DNA of 22,909 nt from Acidithiobacillus ferruginosus (GCF_018854495.1 NZ_JABBDR010000039.1:1-22909); one strand, 5' to 3'. Numbered from the stretch's first letter, positions 1 to 7,497 are shown. Translations and numbers: made by a program. Notes: generated by a model not told the origin, from the letters alone.

Positions 1-839
1 GCCGCCGACTCCGCCTCCAGTGCCGCCCGGCCCAGAAAATCCCGGTCTGCGGCCCGCAAGTCCACGGTCCAGCCCAGATTACTGGCATAAGGCGAAACCG
101 CCGTCGTCATATCCTGACCGTACAGATCCAGCCCCGCCTCCAGACGCAAGCTATCCCGCGCCGCCAGACCCGCAGGGCGCACACCCGCCGCCAGCAACCG
201 GTCTGCGAGGTCCGTCAACAGCCCGTTAGCGGCGACGATTTCGACGCCATCCTCACCGGTATAGCCGGTTCGCCCGACAAAAAAATCTCCCTGTTCCAAT
301 GCGTGAAAAACGCCCAGATCCGCTAATGCCGGAATCCCCAGTACCGTCGCCGCCAGCGCCCGCGCTGTCGGGCCCTGTACCGCGAGAATCCCCAGGTCTG
401 GCCGCTTCTGCAGGGTCACGCGCCAGCCATGGGCATCCGCAAGGGCCTGCAGGTGCGCCGTATCCGCCTCCGCACCCCCCGCATTCAGCACGATCCGATA
501 CCGGCCTCCGCCACGATGGTAGACGATCAGATCGTCGACAATCCCGCCATCGCCCTGCAACATCGTACTGTACAGCGCCTTGCCCGGCGCAGCGTCCAGC
601 TTTGCCACATCGTTGGCCAGCGCATACCGAAGCAGCACCCGCGCATCTGGCCCGCTCACATCCAGAGGCCGCATGTGCGAGACATCAAACAGCCCCGCCG
701 CCCGCCGCACCGCCTCATGCTCGGCCAGTTGCGAGCCGTAGTTCAGAGGCATCTCCCAGCCAGCGAAATCCACCATGCGCGCACCGTGGGCCACATGCCA
801 ATCGTGAAGTGCCGTATTTTGTGCCGACACCTTCGTCAT
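1..839 (-). CDS. gcvT: Glycine cleavage system T protein (aminomethyltransferase), C-terminus cut by window edge
   Basis: This gene encodes the tetrahydrofolate-dependent T protein. It takes the aminomethyl group from lipoylated H protein, releasing ammonia and forming 5,10-methylene-THF. About 279 codons are visible and the C-terminus lies beyond base 1. Reading from the ATG at 839, the N-terminus starts MTKVSAQNTALHDWHVAHGA. It is followed by the family landmarks VDFAGWEMPLNYG, the FDVSHM segment, a GYTGEDGVEI stretch and AARDSLRLEAGLDLYG, all in the expected GcvT order. The start is chosen because its ATG overlaps the TGA of the preceding gene as ATGA, indicating translational coupling. 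One small oddity is that the usual glycine after DVSHM is replaced (DVSHMRPLDVSG). gcvH and gcvP are not in the window and may lie further left. Family identification is confident. Confidence 0.95.
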   Translation of the reverse strand, partial: MTKVSAQNTALHDWHVAHGARMVDFAGWEMPLNYGSQLAEHEAVRRAAGLFDVSHMRPLDVSGPDARVLLRYALANDVAKLDAAPGKALYSTMLQGDGGIVDDLIVYHRGGGRYRIVLNAGGAEADTAHLQALADAHGWRVTLQKRPDLGILAVQGPTARALAATVLGIPALADLGVFHALEQGDFFVGRTGYTGEDGVEIVAANGLLTDLADRLLAAGVRPAGLAARDSLRLEAGLDLYGQDMTTAVSPYASNLGWTVDLRAADRDFLGRAALEAESA

Positions 840-1165
840 AAAGCCACCGCAGCAGTCCGCAATACATCGATCCCCGACTCGTCGTTCCGCCCCGGCCGCA
901 TCACCACCAGCACGGCTCCTGACATGGTCGGCAGCAACACCATATCGTGGTCAGCCAGCACCACATGAACATGGCGCACACCATTACCTTCCTCGTTCAT
1001 GCGTTTAGCCAGTGCGCACATGCCAGAAGCCAGCGCCGCCACCGTATCCGCCACGTCTTCGGACATCCCTTCCACCTGTAAAGGAATTCCGTCACGGCTG
1101 ATCACCGCCGCCGCACTTACCCCTGTCATCCCGGCAACCAGTGCCGCCAATTCCACCTTGTCCAT
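836..1165 (-). CDS. Roadblock/LC7-domain small protein
   Basis: A 109-residue protein that fits the roadblock/LC7 fold (MglB-like family). It has an N-terminal helix (MDKVELAALVAGMTGV), a strand with VSAAAVISRDGIPL, a long central helix rich in Ala/Met (DVADTVAALASGMCALA), then two strands (HVHVVLADHDMVLLP and GAVLVVMRPG). In bacteria such proteins often act as partners or GAPs of Ras-like MglA GTPases or as dimeric scaffolds; no GTPase gene is seen here. The ATG at 1165 is preferred because GGGGG lies just upstream. An alternative TTG at 1186 would overlap the yajQ stop (TTGA) and add seven residues. Its own stop overlaps the gcvT start (ATGA), so it is probably co-translated with gcvT. The fold assignment is from pattern recognition; the role is unknown. 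Confidence 0.75.
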   Translation of the reverse strand: MDKVELAALVAGMTGVSAAAVISRDGIPLQVEGMSEDVADTVAALASGMCALAKRMNEEGNGVRHVHVVLADHDMVLLPTMSGAVLVVMRPGRNDESGIDVLRTAAVAL

Positions 1166-1182
1166 GTTACCCCCGTCAAACC

Positions 1183-1668
1183 TCAATCCCGAAAGTTCGT
1201 AAACTGCACCGGCAAACCAAAATCGTGACCGCGCAGCGCGGCAATGGCCGCCTGCAACTCATCCCGGCTCTTGCCCGACACCCGCAATTGATCCCCCTGG
1301 ATACTGCCCTGGGCCTTGAACTTTCCGTCTTTCAGAAATTTAATCATGCGCTTGGACACTTCGGTCTCGAGGCCCACCTTCAGGCCCAGCACCTGCCGCT
1401 CCATCCCACCCGCCGCGGCGGCTACCTTACCCACCTCCAAAGCCTTCAAATCCACCCCGCGCTTCACCAGACGCGCCGAGAGCAGGTCGATCATCTGCCC
1501 CAGCTTATACTCGTCCTCGGCAACGAGGATGATCTCCTTCTCCTTCCGCTCCATCGACGCCTTGCTGCCCTTGAAGTCATAACGGGTGGTGATTTCCTTC
1601 ACCGTTGTATGCAGGGCATTATCCACTTCCTGCATATCCACTTCGGATACCACATCAAAACTCGGCAT
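1183..1668 (-). CDS. yajQ: YajQ-family nucleotide (cyclic-di-GMP) binding protein
   Basis: A 161-residue cytoplasmic protein with the whole YajQ signature: N-terminal [18 protein letters not shown], the central TRYDFKG segment, an [21 protein letters not shown] stretch (about residues 92-113), and the C-terminal [13 protein letters not shown]. Length matches the family (about 160). YajQ members bind nucleotides, and in some bacteria they bind cyclic-di-GMP and act as co-regulators; whether this one does cannot be told from sequence. It lies 6 bases downstream of moaE and 17 bases upstream of the ATG of the roadblock gene, inside a five-gene minus-strand unit. The start is the family-standard MPSFD. 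Confidence 0.93.
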   Translation of the reverse strand: MPSFDVVSEVDMQEVDNALHTTVKEITTRYDFKGSKASMERKEKEIILVAEDEYKLGQMIDLLSARLVKRGVDLKALEVGKVAAAAGGMERQVLGLKVGLETEVSKRMIKFLKDGKFKAQGSIQGDQLRVSGKSRDELQAAIAALRGHDFGLPVQFTNFRD

Positions 1669-1674
1669 AAAATC

Positions 1675-2169
1675 TCACTTCAACAGTGTATGGGAATGGG
1701 AAACAAGGGGCGCATGGGTATGCCCCTCGCGGCTCCCGGCCCGGCAGCCGGGACAATCGGTCACCCAGCGCACCCCCTCCGGGGTGATCTCTTTTTTCCA
1801 GAAGGGCGCGCTGGTTTTCAATACATCGATCAGGAAGCGGCAGGCGTCAAAGGCCGCCGCCCGGTGCCGCGACCAGACCGCCACCATCACGATATTGTCC
1901 TGTGGCGCCAGACGCCCGTAACGATGCACGACCAGGCTGTCGAGGATATCGTAGCGCCGCGCGGCCTCCGCGCTGATAAGCTCCAGCTCGCGCTCCGTCA
2001 TCCCCGGATAGTGCTCGATCTCCATGGCCAGGATATCCGTCGCCTCGCTATAATCGCGCACCGTCCCGATAAAGGTGACCGAACCGCCCGCTCCGGCGAT
2101 GGCATCCGCCGGAAAGGCCGCCATCTCCGCCATCGGATCAAAGTCTTCCTGTTGAACTTTGACGAGCAC
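1675..2169 (-). CDS. moaE: Molybdopterin synthase catalytic (large) subunit MoaE
   Basis: MoaE forms a heterotetramer with thiocarboxylated MoaD and inserts the dithiolene sulfurs into precursor Z during molybdenum cofactor synthesis. Visible landmarks are FIGTVRD (residues 33-39), MEIEHYPGM (49-57), VHRYGRL (81-87), then WSRHRAAAFDACRFLIDVLK (99-118) and APFWKKE (121-127), which contains the catalytic lysine region. The start is a GTG, two bases after the moaD stop, consistent with translational coupling. At 164 residues it is somewhat longer than usual. After the conserved core it carries a tail with CPGC (139-142) and three histidines in HTH and HSH patterns (150-160), which is not needed for the fold and might bind metal (inference). 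Confidence 0.95.
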   Translation of the reverse strand: MLVKVQQEDFDPMAEMAAFPADAIAGAGGSVTFIGTVRDYSEATDILAMEIEHYPGMTERELELISAEAARRYDILDSLVVHRYGRLAPQDNIVMVAVWSRHRAAAFDACRFLIDVLKTSAPFWKKEITPEGVRWVTDCPGCRAGSREGHTHAPLVSHSHTLLK

Positions 2170-2171
2170 AG

Positions 2172-2414
2172 CTAACCGCCGGTTACCGGTGGGAAAAACG
2201 CCACCTCATCGCCATCGCGAACCACATCGGAGAAAGGCACGTGCCGTAGGTTCACCGCCGCCAGCAGATGAGCGCCCTGCAGCACCACGCCGGCTTCACC
2301 CTCCGCCAGCGCCAGGACATCCGCCACGGTGGCACCACCTTCCGGCATCGGCAGAGATATTTCCCCCATCCCGATACGCTCGCGCACGCTGGCAAAAAAC
2401 TTCACATGGATCAT
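2172..2414 (-). CDS. moaD: Molybdopterin synthase sulfur-carrier subunit MoaD
   Basis: An 80-residue ubiquitin-fold sulfur carrier. It starts MIHVKFFASVRERIG and ends in the diglycine (FFPPVTGG) that is adenylated and converted to a thiocarboxylate, which then donates sulfur in MoaE. GDEVAFFPPVTGG is the usual MoaD terminus. I prefer the ATG at 2414 over an in-frame GTG at 2426 because MoaD proteins begin right at the first beta strand. A GAGG lies about 11 bases upstream of the ATG, whereas the GTG has no convincing ribosome binding site. It is the first gene of the minus-strand unit, next to a good sigma70-like promoter, and is followed within two bases by moaE. Confidence 0.92.
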   Translation of the reverse strand: MIHVKFFASVRERIGMGEISLPMPEGGATVADVLALAEGEAGVVLQGAHLLAAVNLRHVPFSDVVRDGDEVAFFPPVTGG

Positions 2415-2442
2415 GAAAGGAGGCACCTCGACAAGAGGTAAA

Positions 2443-2472
2443 ATGATAACGCCCCCAGCACCCAGGGTTCAA
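2443..2472 (-). promoter_or_regulatory. Candidate sigma70 promoter for the moaD-moaE-yajQ-roadblock-gcvT unit
   Basis: On the minus strand TTGAAC (2472-2467) is followed after 18 bases by TATCAT (2448-2443). These match the consensus at 4/6 and 5/6 positions. Transcription would start near 2436, giving a leader of about 20 bases before the moaD ATG. The position upstream of the first gene of a packed unit supports it. Confidence 0.5.
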
Positions 2473-2486
2473 CCATATCCGGAATC

Positions 2487-2515
2487 TTTACAGCCCTCGC
2501 CTTTCCGCCTATCTT
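2487..2515 (+). promoter_or_regulatory. Candidate sigma70 promoter for sohB, predicted to give a leaderless mRNA
   Basis: TTTACA (2487-2492), a 17-base spacer, and TATCTT (2510-2515) form a plausible promoter. Only GGCGCC separates the -10 element from the sohB ATG at 2522, so initiation about seven bases downstream would fall on the ATG. No Shine-Dalgarno sequence is present in the preceding bases, which agrees with leaderless translation. The -35 boxes of this and the divergent moaD promoter lie only about 15 bases apart. Confidence 0.45.
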
Positions 2516-2521
2516 GGCGCC

Positions 2522-3526
2522 ATGGAAACCTTCTTCAGCCATTACCTGCTCTTCCTCGCCGACACCGCCACCATCGTGGTCGCCCTGCTCGTCGTCGTGG
2601 GCGGCATCGCCGCCATCGCCCTGAACAAACGCAAAAGCCCCACGTCAGGACAGGTGCAGGTCACCGACCTGCGCAGGCAATTAGAACAATCGGGCGAAAA
2701 CGTCCAGCAATACCGGCTGGACAAAAAAGCCCTGAAAATCCATCGGAAGACCCTCAAGAAAGACCGCAAAGACAGGGCCAACGACCCTCTTGCCGAAAGC
2801 TGCGCCTATCTGCTCGAGTTCAAGGGCGACATCCGCGCCTCCGCCGTCGGTGCCCTGCGCGAAGAAATCTCCGCCATCATCCAGGCCGCCAAACCCGGCG
2901 ACAGCGTCCTGCTGCGCCTGGAAAGCGGCGGCGGCATGGTCAACACCTATGGCCTCGCCTCGGCCCAGTTATTACGTCTGCGCGCCGCCAAGATTCATCT
3001 CACGGTGCTGGTCGACGCCGTCGCCGCCAGTGGCGGCTACATGATGGCGGTCACCGCTGACCGCATCGTCGCCAGCTCCTTCGCCCTCATCGGCTCCATC
3101 GGCGTCGTCGCCCAGATCCCCAACTTCCACCGCTGGCTGCAGGATCGCAACATCGACTGGGAACAGTTTACCGCCGGCAAATTCAAGCGCACCGTCACCC
3201 TGTTCGGCGAGAACACCGAAACCGGCCGCGCCAAGATGCGCGAAGAACTGGAAGAAACCCACGCCCAGTTCCGCGACTTCGTCCGGCAATACCGTCCGCA
3301 ACTGGATCTGGAACAAGTCGCCACCGGCGAAGCCTGGCTGGGCAACAAGGCCCGCCAGCTCGGATTGGTGGACGATCTCGCCACCAGCGACGAGATCATC
3401 CTGGAAGCGGCGCGACAGGGCAAAGTGCTCGCCCTCCATTATCAGCGCCAAAAGACACTCCCCCAACGCCTCGGTCTCGCCGCCCAGCAAAGCTGGGACA
3501 AGCTCTGGCAGCCACCCATCTCCTGA
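2522..3526 (+). CDS. sohB: SohB-like inner-membrane serine peptidase (family S49)
   Basis: A 334-residue S49 peptidase related to signal peptide peptidase SppA, anchored with the catalytic domain presumably on the periplasmic side. An N-terminal membrane segment (about residues 8-34) is followed by a basic, lysine-rich linker (about 65-86) and the protease domain. VAASGGYM (168-174) holds the nucleophile Ser170. The GKFKRTVT segment (220-227) holds the likely catalytic Lys222 of the Ser-Lys dyad. GSIGVVAQIPNF (191-202) and GENTETGR (229-236) are typical of SohB. Colinearity with E. coli SohB from residue 1 (short Met-Glu N-terminus just before LLFLA) supports the start at 2522 despite the absence of a ribosome binding site. 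It is separated from the pilus operon by about 100 bases and is probably independent of it. Confidence 0.93.
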   Translation: METFFSHYLLFLADTATIVVALLVVVGGIAAIALNKRKSPTSGQVQVTDLRRQLEQSGENVQQYRLDKKALKIHRKTLKKDRKDRANDPLAESCAYLLEFKGDIRASAVGALREEISAIIQAAKPGDSVLLRLESGGGMVNTYGLASAQLLRLRAAKIHLTVLVDAVAASGGYMMAVTADRIVASSFALIGSIGVVAQIPNFHRWLQDRNIDWEQFTAGKFKRTVTLFGENTETGRAKMREELEETHAQFRDFVRQYRPQLDLEQVATGEAWLGNKARQLGLVDDLATSDEIILEAARQGKVLALHYQRQKTLPQRLGLAAQQSWDKLWQPPIS

Positions 3527-3571
3527 AATACCCCGTTCCAGTCCCGCCGGTCCGCGACAGCACAACGCCCA

Positions 3572-3599
3572 TTGCAAATTGACCAGACTGTTCTATATG
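3572..3599 (+). promoter_or_regulatory. Weak candidate promoter upstream of pilC
   Basis: TTGCAA (3572-3577) and TATATG (3594-3599) with a 16-base spacer lie in the 105-base gap between sohB and pilC. Each matches the consensus at four of six positions. This is the only place in the gap where both boxes can be found together. Transcription would begin near 3606, about 26 bases before the pilC ATG. Confidence 0.3.
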
Positions 3600-3631
3600 G
3601 GTGGGTAGTAACGACAGGGACGGGTGAACGC

Positions 3632-4891
3632 ATGGCGACAGCCTTGGGCAAAGACAAGAAATCCGCACTCCGCGAGGCAAAGACCTACGACTTTACGTGG
3701 GAGGCGACCTCGCCCGGCGGGAGAGAAAAGAAAAAAGGCGAAATGAACGCCGTCTCCGCCAACGCCGTGCGCTCCAACCTGCGCCGCATGGGACTGATAC
3801 CAACGGTGGTGCGCAAAGCGCCGCAGCCTCTCTTCGGTGAAAAGGGTGTCAAGGAAGCGCAACTGGTGGTGATGGTCCGCCAGCTCTCCACCATGATCAA
3901 CGCCGGTGTGCCCATCGTGCAGTCTTTCGAACTACTGATTTCCGCCACCTCCGGCGCGGGTATGAAAAAACTGCTCCAAGGGATTCTCAAGCACCTGAAA
4001 GAAGGTGAATCCCTGTCGCAGGCCATGGCCCACTTCCCCAAATATTTCGACCGTCTTTTCGTGTCCCTGGTCGCCGCCGGTGAGCAGGGGGGCATCCTCG
4101 ACACCATCCTCCTGCGCCTGGCCGAATATCGCGAAAAGACCCTGGCGCTGAACAAAAAGGTCAAGTCGGCCATGTTCTACCCGGCGGCCATCGTCACCGT
4201 CATGGTCGTGGTCGTGGTGATCCTGATGATTTTCGTCATCCCGGTATTCTCACAACTCTTCAGCAGCTTCGGTGCCACCCTGCCGCTGCTGACGCAGGTC
4301 GTCATCAACATCTCCAACTGGATGAAAAGTCACTGGTACATCGTGGTGTTCGTACCCATCGCCTCGGTATGGCTCTTCATCTACGCCTACAAGCGCAACC
4401 TGTCCTTCAAAACCGTCATAGACCGCTTCTCCCTGAAAATCCCGGTGCTGGGCGATATCCTGCTGAAGGGCGCCGTGGCGCGCTTCATGCGCACCCTGTC
4501 CACCATGCAGGGGGCAGGCGTGCCCATCATGGAAGCCCTGGGAACACTGTCCAAAGTGTCCGGTAACGTCATCATCGAGCGTAGCGTCCTGGCTGCCCGT
4601 GACGACGTCGCCACTGGCGGGCGCATCACCACCCAACTGAAAGCCGACGGCGTCTTTCCCATCATGGCCACCCAGATGCTCGCCATCGGTGAGGAAACCG
4701 GCGCCATCGAAGTCATGTCCGGCAAAGTCGCCGACTTTTATGAGAACGAGGTCGAAGAAGCGGTCGGTCGCCTCTCCACCCTCATGGAGCCGATGATCAT
4801 GGTGGTGCTCGGCATCATCGTCGGCACCCTGGTCGTCGCCATGTACCTGCCGATCTTCAAGATGGGCGCGGTGGTGACGCATGGGGGGTGA
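3632..4891 (+). CDS. pilC: Type IV pilus inner-membrane platform protein PilC (T2SF family)
   Basis: PilC is the polytopic platform that couples the PilB/PilT motor ATPases to pilin insertion and extraction. The 419-residue protein shows two tandem T2SF domains, each opening with an R-x-L-S/T-M-gly-pro pattern: VRQLSTMINAGVPIVQ, and MRTLSTMQGAGVPIME about 200 residues later. There are three membrane segments at about residues 185-205, 235-253 and 385-407. The N-terminus contains the usual FTWEA and the RSNLRRMGLIPTVV segment. The ATG at 3632 gives the family length; an upstream in-frame TTG at 3572 would add 20 unusual residues. The stop overlaps the next gene by 11 bases. Unusually, no pilB or pilD flanks it; instead it opens the minor pilin operon. 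Confidence 0.95.
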   Translation: MATALGKDKKSALREAKTYDFTWEATSPGGREKKKGEMNAVSANAVRSNLRRMGLIPTVVRKAPQPLFGEKGVKEAQLVVMVRQLSTMINAGVPIVQSFELLISATSGAGMKKLLQGILKHLKEGESLSQAMAHFPKYFDRLFVSLVAAGEQGGILDTILLRLAEYREKTLALNKKVKSAMFYPAAIVTVMVVVVVILMIFVIPVFSQLFSSFGATLPLLTQVVINISNWMKSHWYIVVFVPIASVWLFIYAYKRNLSFKTVIDRFSLKIPVLGDILLKGAVARFMRTLSTMQGAGVPIMEALGTLSKVSGNVIIERSVLAARDDVATGGRITTQLKADGVFPIMATQMLAIGEETGAIEVMSGKVADFYENEVEEAVGRLSTLMEPMIMVVLGIIVGTLVVAMYLPIFKMGAVVTHGG

Positions 4892-5405
4892 GGCCGCCGG
4901 TAAGGGCTTCACCCTGATCGAACTGATGATCACCATTGCGGTGGCCGCTATTTTATTATCCATAGGTATACCCATGATTGGTTCATTTTTAGTCAACGAC
5001 CAAACCCAGAGTGCAGCCGGGCGGTTCGAGCAAAATCTCCAATGGGCGCGTGCCGAAGCTATTAAAACCAATCAAGTGGTAAGCGTGGCTATCTCCGGTA
5101 ACAACGCCAGTGGCCCGGCATCGTTCTGTGCCTGGCAAATTACAGCACCGAATTCGTCGCGGGCGCCACAACAAACACAAAGCGACTTTCAAAACCATTA
5201 CCCGCGCGTCGGCTGTCAGGTGACAGGGACCACTCTATGCTTCACGGCTATTGGCAATCTCGGGAGTGGTGGTAGCTGTCAGCCGGGCGGTATCTATACA
5301 TTCGTCAACAGCAGTTCCGGCAGCAATCAATGGCTGGTCATCGCCAGCCCCGGTGGTCAGATCATCTCCTGCCTGCAGGGAAAGACCGCAGGACAATGCC
5401 AATGA
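4881..5405 (+). CDS. fimT: Minor pseudopilin, FimT/FimU (GspH-like)
   Basis: A 174-residue type IV prepilin. The leader ends in Gly9, and cleavage by the prepilin peptidase would give FTLIELMITIAVAAILLS, with the conserved Glu at mature position 5. The hydrophobic helix is followed by a GspH-type domain beginning AAGRFEQNLQWARAEAIKTN, the helix/strand pattern of FimT/FimU. The C-terminal half has paired cysteines (for example CQVTGTTLC and ISC...GQC), consistent with disulfides. The gene starts inside the pilC end (11-base overlap) and its TGA overlaps the pilV ATG. It is likely part of the tip-priming minor pilin complex with PilV, PilW, PilX and PilY1. Whether it is FimT or FimU cannot be decided from this reading. 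Confidence 0.88.
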   Translation: MGGEAAGKGFTLIELMITIAVAAILLSIGIPMIGSFLVNDQTQSAAGRFEQNLQWARAEAIKTNQVVSVAISGNNASGPASFCAWQITAPNSSRAPQQTQSDFQNHYPRVGCQVTGTTLCFTAIGNLGSGGSCQPGGIYTFVNSSSGSNQWLVIASPGGQIISCLQGKTAGQCQ

Positions 5406-5953
5406 GTCACCCGATGCCGCTGCCTCTATCCGACGAACAGGGATTCAATCTGATTGAAGTCATGGTCGCCATTGCGATTTTTGCCTTTGGTATTCTGGCA
5501 TTGGCCTATCTCCAGTTATCCATCCAGAAGCTGGACACCAATAGCCAGTACATCACCACAGCGAACGACGCAGCGAACCAGATGACGGGATATCTGTGGA
5601 CAGCGCTGGGCAACGGCAGCGATACGACTAACATCATGGAATACGACAACATTCAAGTCAGCGCCGCGCCAACAGTCTCCACGATAGCCACCGGCGCCCA
5701 GTTAGCCAATGTCCAGAGTTGGCAGCGAACCATCATCGGCTTGAACAGCAATGGCCAGAAACTGCCGGATACCGGATTGCCGCAGGCGACCGGCCAGGTC
5801 ACCGGCATCACCTGCTCGGCGACCGACGGGTCCAATAGCACCTGCTCGACCTCCGAGCCATGCGCATGCACCGCCAGCATCACTATCCAGTGGCAATCGC
5901 GTACCGGTACCGGTCCTGAAACCTATCAAATCACTGTGCCTGTGGGATTCTAA
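5402..5953 (+). CDS. pilV: Minor pilin PilV
   Basis: A 183-residue minor prepilin. The 14-residue leader ends in Gly14 and is followed by FNLIEVMVAIAIFAFGILAL, the characteristic PilV N-terminus (the phenylalanine/isoleucine-rich GI-L-A pattern), with Glu at mature position 5. The start at 5402 is chosen because its ATG overlaps the fimT TGA (ATGA). An upstream in-frame methionine at 5330 lies within fimT and would produce an abnormally long leader. The globular part is Ser/Thr/Asn-rich with a cysteine cluster near the end (CSTSEPCACTASI). PilV joins the tip complex that primes pilus assembly and links to PilY1. pilW follows after three bases. Confidence 0.88.
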   Translation: MSHPMPLPLSDEQGFNLIEVMVAIAIFAFGILALAYLQLSIQKLDTNSQYITTANDAANQMTGYLWTALGNGSDTTNIMEYDNIQVSAAPTVSTIATGAQLANVQSWQRTIIGLNSNGQKLPDTGLPQATGQVTGITCSATDGSNSTCSTSEPCACTASITIQWQSRTGTGPETYQITVPVGF

Positions 5954-5956
5954 ACC

Positions 5957-6886
5957 ATGGCAAATGCGCGCAGCCACGTAAACCGACAGGAAGGATTCTC
6001 GCTGGTAGAACTCTTGGTAGTAATGGTCATTTCTTTACTCTTTGCCATTGCTATCTTTGGAATATTTAACGCCTTCACCCGGCAGAACAACCAGACCATG
6101 GCCACGCAAGATATGTGGCAACAAGGCCGCGTGGCGCTCTATATGATTCAGCAGGATATTGGCAAGGCGGGCTACGGGTTGGAGCCACAGAGCTGCGCCG
6201 CGACTATCCCTGCCGTGTCTGTCACTTACAGTACTGCAGGAACCGACCTGCTCAGCGCGATAACCGTGTCCACCGGTATCACTGGTTTGGATCTCGCCAG
6301 CATTCCCTTGGGTAACGTCAATGCCGGAGACGGGGCCATCCCCCTCACCGCGCCAGGGGGAAGCGCGCTCACTACGTCGACACCCATTCTGCTCAGAGCA
6401 CAGCAAGCCGGTGGCGGCTGTGTTACCGATACAATCAATGCCGTCGGCAGTACCAGCATCTCGCTGAGTACTCCTAGTCCTTTTTCAGCCATTGCCTATG
6501 CAGCAAACCCGCAAGCCGGAGCGGTGACCTACAGCCTTGCTCCGGTTAGCACGACCTGCGCCCTGGGGAGTCTGGATCGCTCCACCGCAGCACAACCCAC
6601 TCCCGCTCCCGTCGCTTGTGGAGTGATTGCCATGAGCGCCGAATGCAACTATCAGAATGGCACGACTCCGCAAACCTGCATAGGCGGAATCAATGCCAAC
6701 GGTGATCTCTTACAAAGCATACAACTGGCGATTCTCATTGGCAGCGCGCGTTCCGACCGGCAGTATCACGGGCCGACCAGCTTTACCATGCCGGGCGGTG
6801 CCACGGTAGCCACCATGAGCAATCATCGCTATACGCTGTTACAAGGTGTCATTCCTTTGCGTAATTATTATGTGGTGCCCCAATGA
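5957..6886 (+). CDS. pilW: Minor pilin PilW
   Basis: A 309-residue minor prepilin. The leader ends in Gly13 and is followed by FSLVELLVVMVISLLFAIAIFG, with Glu at mature position 5. QQGRVALYMIQQDIGKAGYGLEP follows after the helix, the strongly conserved PilW segment in which the D-I-G/R-xAGY pattern recurs across species. The length is typical. In known systems PilW bridges PilX/PilV and PilY1 in the tip-priming complex. The ATG follows pilV by three bases, and the stop overlaps the pilX start (ATGA). The central portion is a low-complexity Ser/Thr/Ala-rich domain with no motif I can name. Confidence 0.9.
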   Translation: MANARSHVNRQEGFSLVELLVVMVISLLFAIAIFGIFNAFTRQNNQTMATQDMWQQGRVALYMIQQDIGKAGYGLEPQSCAATIPAVSVTYSTAGTDLLSAITVSTGITGLDLASIPLGNVNAGDGAIPLTAPGGSALTTSTPILLRAQQAGGGCVTDTINAVGSTSISLSTPSPFSAIAYAANPQAGAVTYSLAPVSTTCALGSLDRSTAAQPTPAPVACGVIAMSAECNYQNGTTPQTCIGGINANGDLLQSIQLAILIGSARSDRQYHGPTSFTMPGGATVATMSNHRYTLLQGVIPLRNYYVVPQ

Positions 6887-7497
6887 AGCATCATCGTGAC
6901 ATACACCCCCAAGAAGGGGGGGCTACGATGATCATCGTGCTGCTGGTATTGGTCGCGCTCACCATCATCCTGCTTGCGGCCATCTATATGACCCGCACTG
7001 ATACCATGGTGGCGGGTAACCTGCGCTTTCGTGCGGAAGCCGCGCAGAGCGCGGGCAATTCATATCAGACATTACTCAGCAACATACTCAAGTACAGCCA
7101 GACGAACAGTACCTACCTGCCAACCTCTACACTGACTACCGCCGGCAACCCTTGCGCAAATGGTGCCAACGCCAGTTGCTGCTATGCACCGAACCAGCAG
7201 AGCGTGGCGTCACTCATAAGTAATCTTAATAGCGATGCGAACAGTAGCCTGTGGTGTAACCCGACGCAGGGAACGCTGACTGGCACGCAGTTTGCCACCC
7301 GCTATGCCATCCTCGCCACCAGTGCCAGTGGGAATACCATAGGGGTGCAACCGTCGGCCGGAGTGAGCTTAAATCCATCCGCACCCCCATTGTTGCGCCA
7401 AATGTATTACTACATCGTCTTGGTAGCGGCCGTAGACCCCAACGCCAGCCACACCCAGGTCATCCAAAACTACACCGTCGCCCTGCCGGCGCAGTAG
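6883..7497 (+). CDS. pilX: Minor pilin PilX
   Basis: A 204-residue protein at the PilX position. After a short basic/His-rich leader ending in Gly-Gly (12-13) it has the hydrophobic stretch ATMIIVLLVLVALTIILLA, followed by MTRTDTMVAGNLRFRAEAAQSAGNS. That resembles the PilX pattern of a helix followed by N-x-x-x-x-x-A-x-xAE-A/G. There is no glutamate at mature position 5 if cleavage is after Gly13 (Ile there), as in pseudopilins that sit at the very tip. The ATG overlaps the pilW stop by four bases. A good GGAG precedes pilY1, whose start follows after 10 bases. Sequence identity of PilX is always low, so the assignment leans partly on gene order. Confidence 0.85.
   Translation: MKHHRDIHPQEGGATMIIVLLVLVALTIILLAAIYMTRTDTMVAGNLRFRAEAAQSAGNSYQTLLSNILKYSQTNSTYLPTSTLTTAGNPCANGANASCCYAPNQQSVASLISNLNSDANSSLWCNPTQGTLTGTQFATRYAILATSASGNTIGVQPSAGVSLNPSAPPLLRQMYYYIVLVAAVDPNASHTQVIQNYTVALPAQ

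Noticed and set aside
299..968. Plus-strand open frames of about 180 codons
   Set aside because: They are antisense to gcvT and the roadblock gene, are rich in Pro/Arg/His as expected from the complementary strand of a GC-rich gene, and lack ribosome binding sites.
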